Below, piece after piece: positions 63,397-64,000 of a stretch of 64,000 nt of DNA. Source of the DNA: Natronoglycomyces albus (lineage in GTDB: Bacteria; Actinomycetota; Actinomycetes; Mycobacteriales; Micromonosporaceae); the NCBI RefSeq assembly GCF_016925535.1, contig NZ_CP070496.1:682001-746000 (forward strand). Reading direction: 5' to 3'. A model generated the notes under the pieces. The model did no database searches, had not been told where the DNA came from, and saw only the letters and a list, made by a program, of their open reading frames with translations. The first letter of the stretch is position 1, and each line of letters opens with the position of its first letter. A program made the translations under genes and the position numbers.

Positions 63397-64000
63397 ATGT
63401 CACGGAGAGAATTGGGCAGTCCGGGCGCTTCGTCCCGGAGATACGCGATGTTGATCGATGTTGGCTACCTGTACGCAGCCGGGGCGGAGGTGCTTCTCGA
63501 CGCCACCTCTCGCCGCGACTACCGGGTTGATGCGGAGAACCTGATCGCTGGCCTCATTGCCGCCGGGCAGGACAAGCTGCCCGACGGAGAACTCTTGCGC
63601 CTGTACTGGTTTGACGCCGCCCGAGATCGCGTCCCGACCGTCGATCAGCGGGTCATCGCCCAAATGGAATTTGTCAAAGTGCGGCTGGGCAACCTCAACG
63701 CCCGCGGCCAACAAAAGGGAGTGGATGCCATGATCCGCTCTGACTTGGAACAACTCGCCCGCCACCACGCTGTTAATGAAGCCATCTTGCTCGCTGGTGA
63801 CGAAGATATGGTCCCTGCTGTCGAAATCGCCCAAGCCTATGGCGTCCGCGTCCACCTCTGGGGCGTCGAGCCACCCTATGGAACTAACCAGGCCGAACGT
63901 CTCGTGTGGGAAGCCGACACCGTCAGAATCCTTTCCCGCGACGAGCTGAAACCGTACTTTTCGAAGGCCAACACCGCCGCCTCGGCGACCGCGCAGATCG
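63397..64000 (+). CDS. NYN-domain (LabA/DUF88-like) protein, 3' end outside the window
   Basis: The frame opens at ATG 63397 (MSRRELGSPGASS), with GGAG six bases upstream, and runs to the window edge (201 codons) without a stop. The NYN fold is recognised by the first acidic strand YAMLIDVGYLYAAGAEVL, a central RLYWFDAARD, the metal-site GVDAMIRSDLEQLA, and the final acidic pair ILLAGDEDMVPAVEIAQAYG. NYN domains are PIN-like ribonucleases. The start could also be Met18 (63448). The C-terminal region after about residue 190 is beyond view. Role unknown; possibly RNA turnover. Confidence 0.88.
   Translation, partial: MSRRELGSPGASSRRYAMLIDVGYLYAAGAEVLLDATSRRDYRVDAENLIAGLIAAGQDKLPDGELLRLYWFDAARDRVPTVDQRVIAQMEFVKVRLGNLNARGQQKGVDAMIRSDLEQLARHHAVNEAILLAGDEDMVPAVEIAQAYGVRVHLWGVEPPYGTNQAERLVWEADTVRILSRDELKPYFSKANTAASATAQI

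Overview
The window is chromosomal DNA of a high-GC Gram-positive actinobacterium. Evidence: GC-rich coding with frequent GTG/TTG starts, a WhiB regulator, NucS mismatch endonuclease, the Mec/CysO/CysM cysteine pathway, a nitrate-sensor histidine kinase with a roadblock partner, and gene order shared with mycobacteria at three loci. The species cannot be fixed from sequence alone; a family near Glycomycetales/Micromonosporales is a reasonable guess. I see no rRNA, tRNA, CRISPR array, prophage or transposase gene.

Layout. 1-6.5 kb: an unfamiliar minus-strand cassette (small helical protein, 266-aa unknown, FtsK/SpoIIIE-type ATPase, coiled-coil membrane protein) followed by a lipoprotein and a partial unknown gene. 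6.7-14.7 kb: nicotinamidase, cytochrome oxidase subunit I, a roadblock/histidine-kinase pair, S-adenosylhomocysteinase. 15.1-18.3 kb: a putative structured RNA, a MazF-like toxin whose antitoxin gene is interrupted by a small inverted-repeat element, and a divergent MarR/MFS efflux pair. 18.3-28.8 kb: mannose activation (manA, PGI-like isomerase, Trm112, phosphomannomutase, GDP-mannose synthesis) with DUF3499, a zincin-like protein and a WhiB2-like regulator, in the mycobacterial order but without fbiA/fbiB. 29-32.7 kb: nucS, a MarR/LigB dioxygenase pair, pncB. 33-41.6 kb: mec-cysO-cysM, murI, a metallo-beta-lactamase-fold phosphodiesterase, a DUF3352 protein and a dGTPase.

41.8-50.8 kb: five tandem secreted serine proteases of the alpha-lytic/streptogrisin type, each with its own pro-region. 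Two show near-identical mosaic blocks (gene conversion), and four share an 11-bp palindromic motif upstream. 51-57 kb: trmB, a SepX/GlpR-like divisome protein, and a 973-aa protein joining an ECF sigma factor, an anti-sigma-like zinc motif, membrane segments and a large extracellular region. 57.6-64 kb: GtrA and PH-domain membrane proteins, a LuxR-type regulator, birA and accD (order as in mycobacteria), then a partial NYN-domain gene.

Two families of short non-coding inverted-repeat elements are scattered through intergenic DNA. Family A is about 100 bp, with six copies plus remnants; family B is about 164 bp, with two copies. Family A keeps an outer stem and two inner hairpins despite sequence change, and one copy interrupts the antitoxin gene. 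These repeats, the protease array with its shared motif, the transmembrane sigma factor and the FtsK-type cassette are the parts most worth following up.
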